A stretch of DNA of 64,000 bases from Micropterix aruncella (taxonomy: Eukaryota; Arthropoda; Insecta; Lepidoptera; Micropterigidae): NCBI GenBank assembly GCA_944548615.1, contig OX155952.1, positions 27,716,418 to 27,780,417 of the forward strand, read 5' to 3'. Shown one piece after another: positions 22,982 through 34,215 of the stretch. The notes under the pieces are model-generated. The model was not told the origin of the DNA and searched no databases. It saw nothing but the letters and a program-made list of their open reading frames with translations. Both the position numbers and the translations under genes were made by a program. How positions within the stretch are numbered: the first letter of the stretch is position 1; each line of letters opens with the position of its first letter.

Positions 22982-24189
22982 GTAGGATAGAGTAGGGTCA
23001 CTTGAGCCACGGGGTCAAATGAACCACCAATATTAAATTTCCATTACGTATGCAAACTGTATACTTAATGGAAATTTTGGGGACGTCAGCTGAGTCGGCG
23101 GATCAAGTTCGCAAATCCGCCGCGGCACCAGTTGCCAAGTCGCATTCATACCACGGATGCCATGCGCGCCACGGATGCCATGTTTCATTTTTCGCGCTCA
23201 AATTAAAAAATCGATTCCGTCACATTTTTGGTCTCACGCACAATACCTTGCTGGTACAGCTAAAGAGTAAGTTTATTTTGACTACAAAATACGTGTATTA
23301 AGCAATTACAATGTCAAGAATGTGTTATATTTGTAATGTTTAATATAAATCGTAAAAACATAAGATAATTGGGTATGGGAACAGTTGAGTCAAAACAAAT
23401 GGGGTCACTTGAGCATGGCCAATTGACCCCGCATTTTTTAAGCTTATTTGCATTAGTAAAATGTGGACTTTTTTAAAAATGTGGACTTACAAAAGGAAAA
23501 CTGAAAGGGCTAATATCTCGGAAGATCACATAAATTAGGCTGCAGAAGATGTTGTGAGACCCCTCCCTAAAGCGAAGATCGCTTCGATGAAAATGCAAAA
23601 GAGATGGAAAAGATTTTGTCTTCTAAGAAATCTTTTGATGATGAGACTGAAGACGAAGAATACTTCTGCCTTATTTGTGTCGAGGCCTTTCCAGACTGTT
23701 TTTCAGGCGAAGAATGAATTTAATGCCACGATTACCGACAATGTGCTCATACCAATGTGGTCATACCAGTGCTCATTCCTGGGTCTGGTCCATATTTTAT
23801 ATGCCAAAATTGTGACAGTGATAGAGTTTTCTTTATTATTATGTAGTGAATAGCTTTACTTTAATATAACATATTTTGTATTATAGGTAACAGCTATTAT
23901 TCGTTTTCTTCAATTATTTTAAAGAAAGTATTACACTGAAATTATCTAAGTTCAACTGACCCCGTAGGGTGTCTCACTTGACCCCACATATGGGGTCAGA
24001 TAAGCCACGCAACCTTCGCCAGTAAAATCGTTATTTCATCCTCTTATGAATATAATTATTTAAGTTTGTGAGATGATTATGTAGCCATAGAAGTAATCTG
24101 ACTCTTGGAAACATTTATCTACCTTAAATAAAATAAAGTCTACACTAATTTGAATAAAACCCAGATCAACTGACCCCGCTCTACCCTAC
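22982..24189. mobile_element. Pogo/Tigger-like DNA transposon, decayed
   Basis: The terminal inverted repeats are GTAGGATAGAGTAGGGTCAC on the left and, complemented from the right, GTAGGGTAGAGCGGGGTCAG. They share 16 of 20 positions and continue into TTGA. Variants of GGGGTCA.TTGA.CC recur in both subterminal zones and inside (23008, 23400, 23425, 23955, 23990), the layout expected of transposase-binding repeats. The element is about 1.2 kb, too short for a full transposase, and holds a C-terminal coding remnant. The flanking TA is not clean on the right. Confidence 0.7.
23566..23830 (+). pseudogene. Transposase C-terminal zinc finger with two stops
   Basis: One frame reads through an acidic linker (FDDETEDEE) into YFCLICVEAFPDCFSGEE. 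It then meets TGA (23715-23717), I, TAA (23721-23723), then CHDYRQCAHT and FICQNCDSD. If the two stops derive from Trp and Gln, the pattern is C-x2-C ... W-I-Q-C ... C-A-H ... C-x2-C. That is the PHD-like finger found at the C-terminus of many insect pogo/Tigger or jerky-type transposases. It sits inside the TIR-bounded element at 22982-24189, which fits. The DDE catalytic domain and the CENP-B-type DNA-binding domain are not visible, so only the tail survived an internal deletion. Confidence 0.6.
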
Positions 24190-27100
24190 AGGGAATTCCA
24201 AGATTAAAAATATTATATGTATCTTAACGCAAAATAGCGAAACTTTTAGGTCCTCTTCTCTTAGACTATTATTTATGATAATCAATAAATAAAACATATC
24301 CATTGACATCTCAATCTCGAGAGAGCTGCTTTTATTGATTCAAGCAATTTTTTTTTAATCTAGTAGGATTCAACATTTCTAATTTTAGATTATGGCTTAT
24401 TGCACCTACATAATATCTATGAATGCTTACTGAGTTACCTGCAATTAGTTTGTTAATAATTAAAAAGGACACGAATAATGGGAATAAATTCTCAAATTAT
24501 ATTTTATAATGATCAATTAAATGGCCTATCGAATTCATCATCCGATTAATCGAACTACCCCTCCTCCGCACTCGATAGATGTTCATCCCCCCCCCCCCTC
24601 CCCTCCGACTGTACAATTTATCGACATCATCATACACGAAATGAATGCACCGCAATCGGAGCCATTCATTTCGCCTCATCATTATCGATAATCGCTTAAT
24701 TTTCAAGCCGCAACAAAAAGTTCAATCACTAAAAATAATTTGCGACCCTCCCTTTATGATGATATTTCAATAAAATAATCCGCAAACCGCCGCGCCGCGG
24801 TCCGGCGACCGCATAACGTATGCACTGAGTGATTCCCGGTAGGGGTGCGATAATACAGCAATAAAGTAATCGAGCCGAAGAATTATGGTTATCGAGGAAA
24901 GAAATACTTTTTTTAATTAGATGTCACGACCGACGACAACAGACGTGATTTAGCTAATTTAGTAGTCTCCAAATTCAAATTTAAAAAAAACTTGTTTAAT
25001 GTGCGGCCAATTATTGTATTATTATCGTTTAAGAATAAAGAGTTTTATTATTATTATTATCGTTTTTCATCTACAAATAATAGTTTCCTCGTTCGCGGAT
25101 CTACCTAGTAGTTATGTATCTATGTCATGTATAAAGTTCTCAGCAGCAACCGATGTGATTCGATATCGTCCAGTCTCAATTTTGCTTATAATAAAACTCG
25201 GGGATCTTATTTTTTTGAATATCCATTTGACTAAGAAACAGTATAGATGAGAACTTAAGGTATTCGTTCGGCAGTGTAGTTTACTTTTATAAAATAGACA
25301 TGACAAACAATGCAGCTTACTTGTGTGCAGTGTACTTTTTTGATTAAATTGGCAAGAATACAGATAGGAATAAATTCTCATCATTCTCAATAACACAGTT
25401 TTAGTCGCCCACGATAATAGCTTCGAAGTCAAGGAGCTTTCTTCCTCTCTAAAATTTCCATTTTAATTCCGTGATTAGATTTTTTTGTACAGAAATTGAA
25501 AGTCATCTATAACTTATTTTTTAGGCCTTGGCTACGCAGACGGTGGAGCTACTAAGAATGCGAAGTGGCAAAGTCGTATCACTCCGAGAAATTTCACCGA
25601 AAATAACCGTGGCATCATATGTCCAAGGGGGTATGCACCAGGTTAAAAGAAATGAAAGGAAATTCGCGTATAATTTAGCGTAAACTTCGAAAGTCTGAAT
25701 AACTGCTTTTCGGCAAATACCCATAAAGACAGGTCTACGGAGAAGAGGGTATCTGTCGCTTTTGGCTGTGATTGTGCAAACACCGCGATACAATTTCCAT
25801 TTTTGATTTTATGAAAGTCGATTCCTACAATCGAGTGCTTTCAATCCCTGCGTGCACATTTAGCGAGAGCGTCGCTGGGCTTAACGCAATATTGAAGGAC
25901 GATTATCAAAGCGATGTAGCTGGCAAAGCGTTGTGTTGCCGTTCCACGATTCCACGTTAATTAAGCTACTAATTTATTCAAATTCTAAAATGCGCAAAGC
26001 CGTGCAGCCAGTCATTCGACCGACGCACTGTCTCTTTATTAAGTATGAAAGATACGGTCGACCGTTGCTGGCCGCCCGCTAATGCCGGTGAAACTGCCAT
26101 TTCAAAGCCGACCGGACATGCAATATGTGAATTGGATTGTCCTTTAATCCGCATTGGATATATAATACAATAATATTCGATATGGAATTTGGTCATTCCT
26201 GTAATAGGGCAGAACGAAAAACTAGGAAAGTTGCGGATATATAATTATATGTTCATACAGGCAGAACATGATCTCTTGGTAATTGTATTGAATAGGTTTT
26301 AAGTATAGAAACTTTAAGGACTTATTAATTAGATGACTTAGGGCAAATAGGGACTCACTGAAGGGCAAATTTTTCTAAAGCAGAACTATCTTTCAAACTA
26401 TAAATCATGGTCCGATTCTCATGACCTACTGATGATCATAAACTTAGCATTACGCATTTTGTTTTTCCACAAAGCCTGATTCTAAGAATATCGTACCTGC
26501 TAACCGGTATGAAATTTCTAAAGAGAGTGAGAGAGAGAATATATAAAGAGAGAATGTCTAGAGATTTCAGTGGCCTGGTGCCAGGTGGGACATGTACTGA
26601 ATATTATGTCTGTTTTTTAAAATGCCACATCACGAAACCTTTTTTGCCACACCGCCTGGTGATTTTTGAATAATAAAAATCTAGACAAGTCTTAAACACA
26701 ATATGTTTAGTTCAATTAGGTGTATTACACGAATCTTCGTTGTGTGCAGTACGTAAAGCTCTCGCAGTTTTGCATAAATTCTGATATGCATTATTGCTAA
26801 ATATAATTGACTAAAAACAAAAAAGGTACGTCATAAAAACATTTGGTTGCTTTTTAAAGTTTAAAATCAAAAACCTTGAGTTTTTTTTAGTAATAAAATA
26901 AAAAGGCACCCTAAAGAATTTTTATGGAAACATATGTTTATGTATTTTTTTAAATCAAAAAATTATATTTTTAATTTATTTCAATTCTTTAACTAATAAG
27001 TCACTCACATGGCATGACCTTGCTGTTGAGTTGTACTCTCAGCGCGCACACAAAAGCTTTCTAAAGCTTCAGTAACCCTCGTCTAGAAGTTTAATCTACT

Positions 27101-27421
27101 GTTTAAACACTAGAGCTGACGACTACAACGGGCGAATCCGTCACCTCAGGAAGTTTTATCGATTTTGATCGTTCTGTCTCCCGTGATTTGAGCGCAGAAG
27201 ACTTAGGACAAACAGTCCACCGTCAAGTGCCGTCACATACCCGTAAGAAGCCAACGCCTTACAGCGAGATAGCCAGGTTAGTCACCCAGCGGGCCGACAG
27301 TCGCGCCCTTACAACCAGTTGCAACCATATTACTCCGGTCTTCCGAATGGTTACGGGTTTGAGGTCGCTTGCGCAGTCCTCTCCCTTACGAAGCGGTGAT
27401 ACAGCGGAATCGGGTAGCTGA
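24190..27421. other. Gene-free stretch
   Basis: 24500-24960 and 25840-26200 hold GC-richer unique islands. A C-run lies at 24589-24599. 25034-25066 reads AATAAAGAGTTTTATTATT, like the CR1 3' tail without its UTR motif, and may be a tail remnant. 26520-26550 is a small GA-rich run. 26575-26590 contains palindromic CCTGGTGCCAGG. No exon recognised. Confidence 0.4.
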
Positions 27422-27857
27422 TTGGTCGTTTCAAGGGGGTGGGGGGGGGGAGTCGGAAAAAAACACAAAATATCAAAAGGGGGGAGGCGGGGTGTAATGA
27501 GATATCACGTGTATTTATTTTTTAAGAATGATCGTCAGCAGCTTGTAGGAAGGAGGTTCCAGCGGTATGGACTGTACTTCTGTAAAAAGAAGAATGTTAA
27601 GGCGCATGTAAATTCATGTCGCAAGCAACCTAATGATTCGAGCAATAATAGTCCAGAGATTCACGCATCGATCGATCGCTAGATCTAGAGAGATTCTCTG
27701 CTTAGTGCGCGAAAATTATGACTCCGAGTGGCTTGACGAGACCGACGTTGATCTTCAACAAAGCACAGTGCTAACAGCTGACTTACAAGATGCTTATCCA
27801 CTTGTAAGTGTTGAAGAAAGTCTTGGTAATCCGTGGTCCGATGACAATCTCCTTTGA
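27422..27857 (+). pseudogene. Broken ORF remnant, family not recognised
   Basis: Two consecutive frames with protein-like composition. The first contains FKNDRQQLVGRRFQRYGLYF, then CKKKNVKAHVNSCRKQ, and ends at 27680-27682. The second, offset by one frame, contains LVRENYDSEWLDETDVDLQQ and VSVEESLGNPWSDDNLL, with its stop at 27855-27857. The acidic, hydrophilic C-terminus and the frame change look like a decayed protein, perhaps of a mobile element, because GGGGTCGTCCATTAATCACG-type sequence (complement of 28142-28166) follows downstream. I do not recognise the family, and it could be chance. Confidence 0.3.
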
Positions 27858-28029
27858 ATATATTTATGTACCAGTTCAATTATATGTCATTGTGTTTCAC
27901 ATGATTACAACTTTCCTTTATTATTTTTATGCCAGTCAGCGACAACCTGCAATTCTAATGTCCGTCTGGACATTTTTATCACAGTGCCTAATTTTCCAGA
28001 AATAAATCAGATTTTGTAAAATATACTTT

Positions 28030-28166
28030 GTACCAAAAAATACACGTGATTTTTGTTAGCGGGAGGGGGGAGGGGAGGGTTAATCTAAAAACTCAACACG
28101 TTATCACCTGGAGGGAGGAAATAAAAAGTTGCTTAAAACATCACGTGATTAATGGACGACCCCTAA
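28030..28166. repeat. Possible MITE end (CACGTGAT motif)
   Basis: CACGTGAT occurs at 28044 and ATCACGTGATTAATGGACGA at 28140-28159, followed by CCCC and TA. The latter looks like a terminal repeat of an element lying to its left, possibly containing the broken ORF above. The matching left end is not certain; ATATCACGTGTA at 27503 is a weak candidate. Confidence 0.3.
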
Positions 28167-28167
28167 G

Positions 28168-28440
28168 GTAAACAACTGCCCCCCGCTCTATAGGAGACAG
28201 TACTGTTTCCAGACTCCCTCGACTGTCAGTCAGAATGCACAATCGATTGGCTGACGCCGTACGGTGCGCAAACCGTCCAGGAGTGCCGGAAGATTGACTC
28301 CTGGAGGAAACTGGCCCACAGACCAGAGTCCTATCCGGGCTCGCACTTCATATGCGGAGGCCGCCGGATGGGTGTTTACCCGTGAGTTTAACCGACCCTG
28401 AATATGGGTCTTAGTAGCCAACTGCCACAAGGCCATTAGC
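28168..28440 (-). repeat. Dispersed GC-rich retroelement fragment R4, copy 1
   Basis: On the minus strand it shares CTGGACGGTTTGCGCACCG, CGGCG..GCCAATCG, TGTGCATTCTGACT and ACTGT.TCC with the 710-base insertion at 60921-61630, in the same order and spacing. It also has an open minus-strand frame (28436-28230) ending DGLRTVRRQPIDCAF, where the other copy reads DGLRTGRRSQSAVHSD. That suggests a once-coding region. The family is not recognised, and the copy is truncated at both ends. Confidence 0.6.
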
Positions 28441-28902
28441 TCCCTACTGTAGAAGCCATTAGTCTACGGTAGAAGTCATCATCAAAGATTTTTTCTTTAT
28501 TGGACCTTGTAAGCCTAGCGACAAACGTAGCTTTAAAAATGTATTGGGCCTGGTGAGGTTCCACCGCGTTTACGATTGCCGAATTATCGCCCCCGAATAA
28601 CAAATGATCATCCCGGTAACCGTTGCGCGCGCGGCGATACTCGTATACAAGCGGACCGTTGGGCGATAACGCGCGTAAATATACATGGCTTCGAGTTGCC
28701 GTACTCGATTGCGCCGCGCACCTATTTTACGACACTACCCGCTGCTAGCCGCATATGAGAATTTCCGCTCTTCCGAATTCTTTCGATAAGAATTTGAATC
28801 AGTATTGACCTCTTGAAACCAGATAATCTAGGGCCGTATTTATACAAATAAAACCCGCGCCACAAAAAAAACTTTTTTTAAAATATTTGAATAGACAGAA
28901 AT
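28441..28902. other. Gene-free stretch with GC-richer island
   Basis: 28560-28790 is unique and GC-rich, with GCGCGCGCGGCG-type sequence and no convincing exon. It may be regulatory. Confidence 0.35.
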
Positions 28903-29498
28903 AAAAAATACGTGTGGCACTTAGGGACTGCCGCGGTAAAGCTATTGCATAGCATTTTTAACAACTTATGCAATTATAATTATTTATTTATTTTATTTTT
29001 TCTGATATCAGATAACTGCGCTCTATCGGAAAACGTTGAAATTATTCCGAATCATTTGCGGCTGCGGAAGCAAATGATTCGGAATAATTTCAACGCCTTC
29101 CGATAGAGCGCCGCGCACGAATTTTTTATTCGATAAAGCAAAAAAACGGATTATTCGAAAAAAATCGTAGATAAAAAAATAGATAATTAAATTATCTTTA
29201 AAATGGTGCAGGTTTCATAATAATACGCCAGATAGTATTTGCGTAGTAGTCGTTTTTGTGTTCGGTTAGACCTAATTTCACAAATTAATTACACTATGTA
29301 ATATAAATAAAATTTAAAATATTCAAAGCTAAGAATATTAGGTAAATGTTCTTGTTTAACATATATTTTTTTCGAATCGTAATCAGTAATCGTTTAGACG
29401 TAATTATCAGTTTAAAATCATTAATTTTCGTTAAGAAATTTCTTCATTCGGTCGCCGCGCTGGCCTAGGCCCGCGATAAAAGCTATGCAATAGCTTAA
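28903..29498 (+). mobile_element. Hairpin-containing repeat Z, copy 1
   Basis: About 596 bases, present again in reverse orientation at 50347-50952. It opens with AAAAATACGTGTGGCACTTA and GGGACTGCCGCGGTAAAGC, has inner inverted ends AAGCTATTGCATAGC near both termini, and ends GCTATGCAATAGCTTAA. At 29018-29111 lies a 94-base near-perfect hairpin (GCGCTCTATCGGA... arms, GAAATTATTCCGAATCATTT, 9-base spacer). Homology with copy 2 stops abruptly at both ends, which defines the element. There is no coding frame beyond the hairpin shadow. The class is unknown. Confidence 0.7.
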
Positions 29499-30975
29499 AA
29501 ATATTTTTGTCTTAACGCACTTATTTCCTCCTCCTAGGAAAAGGACATCAAAAATTGTTTTCCTTATATATCGACGTCGCTTTAAAAATGTACTTGTTAT
29601 TTACGTCGCAAACATCAATGAAGAAAAGTCATTTTTAAAATTGAAATTTATCATAAACAGGTTTGGAATCTTCACGTTAAAAGACAGACTCAACGTTATG
29701 ACGTTGCTCAGCATTGACAGTGAAAGTGATTTAAGACAATTAACTTATGAATATGTTATAAGTGGTAATGCTAGTATGAAGTGTAGGCGCAAACTAATTA
29801 GCCTCAAAGGTTAATTGAAACTATCATTTTAAGTCTGATGTTTGGTAAACTTACTATATTCTAATTAGGTTAAATTTGTATATTAGTAAAATTTGCTCAT
29901 TTGTTATAGTCTCTTAATTTTGCATTTGCCTAAAATATTTACTGAAAATTACAACATGTTATTTCAAAAAAATAAATAAGGTTTTTTTGTGTATTTTGCA
30001 ATATAGACAGGACTCTCAACTTTTTGCTATTATTCTAATAATATAACTATCTATAGCAATGTTAATAGATCTCGTTAAATACCTTAATATATATTTTATT
30101 AATTTTTAATATATCATTTCATCAATTGATTACCTTCTGAATACGACGTATTCATCGACATATTCACGTCATAGAGTATCATGAAATTGTCTACAATTTA
30201 AACATGATCTAAATGCTGTTTTTGCAGTTTAACTTTTAAAACGTCTCCCGCACCTCAGGTTTAGTCCAGGCCTCTATAGATCCTAAATACTGCCCTTAAA
30301 TAATCGAAACAATTACAAACAGTGCGCTCATAGGTCAATCGATTTTCGCATAACGATAACTAATGCGTAAAGATTTCACCAATATTGCGGTGTACATTTT
30401 CGGTGGCATATCCCAGTCGGGCACATTAATAGTAAGTTAATGTTTGAATTGCAGTATTCGCGATTCCAAATTAGCGGAACAGATTTTGGAATTAAGTTTG
30501 GACTCTGCAACGCGGGCTTACATAATATATTGGCTTTGATAGATCGCATTGATTTCGATACAGCATTCTGTGAATGTAACTGCTGTGAATTGCCTAATTT
30601 GACGAATAATACAGTGCCAGGATGAGAAATATTTTCAATACAAATATCTATCGCCGTCATTTAATACATACTAAGGAAAAGGCGGGCGTAGGATTATTCC
30701 ATTACTCAAAACCTGATTTAATCTCGCTCGCCGCACTCCCGAGCGAGCAATCGAATGAAATTTTCTTTAATTATCAGAGATAAAGGAGGCAGATTGACAG
30801 CGGCTCTATCTGCCGTCAAAACGTCGTAATGCCATTCATCAAAAAGCACCCCAATGTGCCCCCATCAACCCCCTCCGCGCCCCAATCGTTTGCCCTTCAG
30901 TTTTACCGCCCCACCGCTTTTTCGGATTTATCTCATTCTGATTTAAGGGTTCTCGCAACAAATTTATTAAAATAT
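29499..30975. other. Gene-free stretch; both strands open at 30376-30660
   Basis: 29500-30300 is AT-rich unique DNA. At 30376-30660 both strands are open (95 codons minus, 62 plus) with even composition and no recognisable domain. 30700-30830 is a GC-richer unique island. These could be conserved non-coding DNA; coding is not supported. Confidence 0.35.
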
Positions 30976-31535
30976 CGGCTGTGTCACCCCAAGACTTTCC
31001 TGGCAAGTAGCCAACAAGTAGGACTGATTTCATCTGAACAATGATTTCATAAATAAAATCGACGAGGACCCTTTCTCGGCCGGCGAACAAACCCCTCTCG
31101 GGCGATGCGGTTCGTTTTTTGCCTAATGGCTGGGTCGGGCCAAACCACAACAGATGGCGTTAATATTTACCTGAAATGTATAGCGAAATTAAAATATTAT
31201 TAGTATAGCCTGTATATGAGATATTCCAACCAAAATCGTCACAATGTCATTTCGGCTTAACAATGCATCTTTGTACCAAATTTCAAGTCTATCAGTCCAA
31301 TATTTCGAGATTGAATTATGACTACCACGCCCCCTGTTGGCCCGATTTCAACCACAACCCTTTCACTCTTACCATGACCAAATGATGCCTTCATGCCAAA
31401 TTTCAGCTCTCTCGGATTAAGCGTTTTAGCGCTATCGCGGAGGAATACACACGCAGACTTCGCTCTGGAAATGGTCATAACCGTCCTAAGGGGGCTCAAA
31501 ATTGATATTTCCGTCTTACATACTATATTTTTGCA
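30976..31535 (+). repeat. Dispersed repeat E5, copy 5
   Basis: Begins CGGCTGTGTCACCCCAAGAC then TTTCCTGGCAAGTAG. It shares TGTACCAAATTTCAAGTCT, CCCCCTGTTGGCCCGATTTC, ATGATGCCTTCATGCCAAAT, TTTTAGCGCTATCGCGGAGG and a G5 run before CTCAAAATTGATATTTCCGT. The right end has decayed; the CAATACTTTCC block is lost. Confidence 0.7.
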
Positions 31536-32679
31536 TACATACAACGTAATGAGAGTTACTACCTAACACAAATATTTTGACACATCCCAGAGCAGTTTTT
31601 ATCCGTCAATTGGACACGACGTAAATGTAATGTAGTTGTAACGAAAAACAATATTTACGCTATCTCCATCCATCTCACTCGAGCAACCCTGAAATGCTGC
31701 TCCGTTTGGGGTAGGGTGAAATCCACCCCCTGTCTGTTTTATTTATTATCCAAATAAATGGTACATCGGGTGACTTACTTATCTGCGTGGAAAGTTATCA
31801 AACAAGCGCCCGCCCGCCGCCCCGCGCCGGCGGAAGGTGTACTACTATCTGTTGTCGGCTCGTCTTTGAATTTCGCACCGTACAATTATTATATTCCAAC
31901 GCGGGGTAAACTTAACGCGGGTATTATCGCGGAGGGTTAGAAATGGTATAATAAGCCATTTATCGCACGTATATCGAATCGAGTTGGATGACAATGGTGG
32001 ACGATGTTTTGATCATGTCATACGGCTACGGCTTCGGTTCGACGAGATAAAGCTGGAGTGAGGTTCAATTCAGAACTTTTGTCAATAGTTTTAGTTGGCT
32101 ACATTTCTATTTGCGCTATTAGCTCGAACATGTTGTGGATTTGAAAATTCTATTTTGGATATTTTTATTTCTCATTTTAATTTTTATGTTTTAATTTCTA
32201 TTTTAATATTTACACAACTTACTAGACGATATTTTAAGTTTCTCAACGTTATTATAGTATTTTTTCCGATTTCAGTCTATTTTTATTACATAAAACTTTT
32301 TATAAAGAAAATTTTTATTTTATTCTGTATATTTTAGGTTTTTAAAATTAAACTAGATTATGAATTATATCAGATTGATATTTTTTTTAGCCTTCTGCGG
32401 GATATTATAATTAGTATTAGTATTAATTATAATTATGTATTAATTGTAAGTTCTACATTCTACTATGACCTATATACTTTGAATTAAAATAAACTTTGAA
32501 ACTTTGAACAAACAGTAGTTATTGAAGTGACCGATAGAAGCCGTCGGGTACATATATGTAGATTAAAAGCAGCCTATAATTATAAAACTAATTATTTAGT
32601 AAAATCATAATCCTACTAATAAATAGTTAGGCTCACACTTTTTAAGAATAGTTCCGTCATTATATCGATTGTGGGAAAA
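31536..32679. other. Gene-free stretch; possible LINE tail at 32440-32515
   Basis: 31780-32060 is a unique GC-rich island with CGCCCGCCCGCCGCCCCGCG. 32150-32440 is AT-rich and translates to hydrophobic low-complexity peptides. 32485-32515 reads AAAATAAACTTTGAAACTTT then GAAC, resembling the repeated tails of some lepidopteran LINEs, but no coding end precedes it. Confidence 0.35.
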
Positions 32680-33330
32680 TTTACTGTATTGCGGTTGCGG
32701 GTTTGGCTTCTTTGTACATGCTGAGAATTTGAAGAAACTTTACCCTATTTCAACTGCCGCATTGCACGGCACGTAAAGTTTATACGGCAGTTATTCGCTT
32801 CCTTTTCAATTCGGCTTTTAATTAGGTTGACGAATGTAATACGGGAGCGGCGCGGAAGAGACGCGCGCCGCGAGCGCTCGCCACCGCCAGAGTGAAGAGT
32901 GATAATATGATAAAAGCCAGATCAGAGTGATCCGCGGGCGGGCGGGTATACAGCGCGGTTCTCGTCGCGCGTCGTTCGCTTCCGACGTCATTGTGTCACG
33001 TGAGACAAAAGCGCCGCGCGCCCACAATGCCAACTTAACGAAACCGCCCGCGCGATTGTGTCAATCTTGGCCCGTGAATATTAATAAAGTGACGGTGTGC
33101 GAAAGTTGTGTCGATGTGCTCTCATTATCGTGTGGGGCAAAGTTTCAGCGCATTGTTCGCGCGTCTCATCCGCGCGCGCGGGCGCCGCCCACCGACGCCG
33201 ACGGCCGCCCGCCCGCCCAACTGACACACACATTCCCTTGCACGCCGGATATCACTATTCGTCAATATACAGAATTGACGAAATTATAGAGACGCGTTTC
33301 GGGAGACAAGCCCTTGCCTAAAAACAGTGT
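32680..33330. promoter_or_regulatory. CpG-rich island; candidate promoter or first exon
   Basis: The most GC- and CpG-dense unique block of the window, especially 32840-33230 (GCGCGCCGCGAGCGCTCGCC, then CGCCGACGGCCGCCCGCCCG). It contains a GACGTCA half-palindrome typical of CREB/ATF sites (32984-32990) and a CACGTG E-box (32997-33002), 8 bases apart. Frames of 120 and 71 codons on opposite strands are composition effects, because their peptides lack domains. There is no clear TATA/initiator pair or splice donor, so transcription direction is unknown. A promoter or untranslated first exon is inference from composition alone. Confidence 0.35.
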
Positions 33331-33387
33331 TTTGTTCGTTTCGCTTCGTTTATTTGAGAAACATATGGTTGCCATAGGGTACGTTTA

Positions 33388-33892
33388 AGCTTCGGTCTCG
33401 TCACACGGAGCGAATACTTTCGCATCGCAGCGAGAAAACTCGCTAGATGTGACAGGCTACTCGCTGCGATTTGATTCATTCGCGGTGATCGAAATCGCCG
33501 CTAGTAGAATTGAACATGTTCAATTCTACTAGCCGCGATGTATAACGAACTTATTGTATAGTTGTATAACGAACTTATTGATTTAGGATTCTTAATACCA
33601 ACTGAACATCAGTTAAGACGAAAAAATAAAAATATTTCTCTGCGGCCAATCCATTTTCTTTTATTGTGAGTTGAAATCTTAGTCAGTATTTGTTCTGCTA
33701 AGTACGCACATGCCAAACGAATCAACTGTTATTTTAGACGCGCGCGACGAGGTCCGATAGACGACATTTCGGTGCTTGGAGCACCAACCGAGTTTACAAA
33801 TTCGCGCGAAACTAGCGAATCGCATTCGCTACATGTGACAGGCAGGCAGCGAGTAATCGCTGCGAACAAATTTGCTCCGTGTAGCCGAAGCT
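33388..33892. mobile_element. PIF/Harbinger-type MITE
   Basis: The ends are AGCTTCGG (33388) and CCGAAGCT (ending 33892), flanked by TTA on both sides (33385-33387 and 33893-33895), the 3-base TWA duplication of PIF/Harbinger elements. Inner terminal homology continues imperfectly (CACGGAGC, TTCGC..CGCAGCGA, TGTGACAGGC). The centre contains a perfect spacer-free 34-base palindrome (33500-33533) and a direct duplication of TTGTATAACGAACTTATTG (about 33538 and 33563). No coding capacity. Confidence 0.7.
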
Positions 33893-33934
33893 TTACTGTC
33901 TATATCAAGTAAGTAGTTATCTAATATATCCATA

Positions 33935-34023
33935 GGTTAGCTGATAGACATTGCTGCAAGGCAATAAGCTCGCCTTTTTTATTTAAAATAAAGAGTTTAT
34001 TATTATTATTATTATTATTATTA
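33935..34023 (+). repeat. CR1-like LINE 3' tail without coding part
   Basis: GGCAATAAGCTCGCCTTTTT, then AATAAAGAGTTTATT and (ATT)n, matching 7975-8043. Only the last ~90 bases of the LINE were inserted or survive, directly after the PIF-type MITE. Confidence 0.75.
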
Positions 34024-34026
34024 TCT

Positions 34027-34215
34027 AAATCCAAATGTCCAAATATCAATACATATATCGTGTTTAGTGTCAAATGAGAGGTCTGATAGAGTACATTCCG
34101 GAATTTTACATGTATCTATATGGGTAAATATATAAACCACAAATATTTCATTAAAAAACCGTAATAAAAAAATAAATACTATAGTTCAAGTTTATTCTTT
34201 TTAATATATTTACTT
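34027..34215 (+). repeat. Dispersed repeat T, short copy
   Basis: CCAAATGTCCAAATATCAAT, GTGTTTAGTGTCAAATGA and GGTCTGAT, then ACCACAAATATTTCAT and a TTAATATATTTACTTGTT end. The same blocks flank the 200-base (TA)n run at 42407-42985. Here the centre is only a short ATATATGGGTAAATATATAA. Confidence 0.65.

Noticed and set aside
32818..33289. Opposing frames of 71 and 120 codons in the CpG island
   Set aside because: High GC lowers stop frequency on both strands; the peptides have no domain and no start context.
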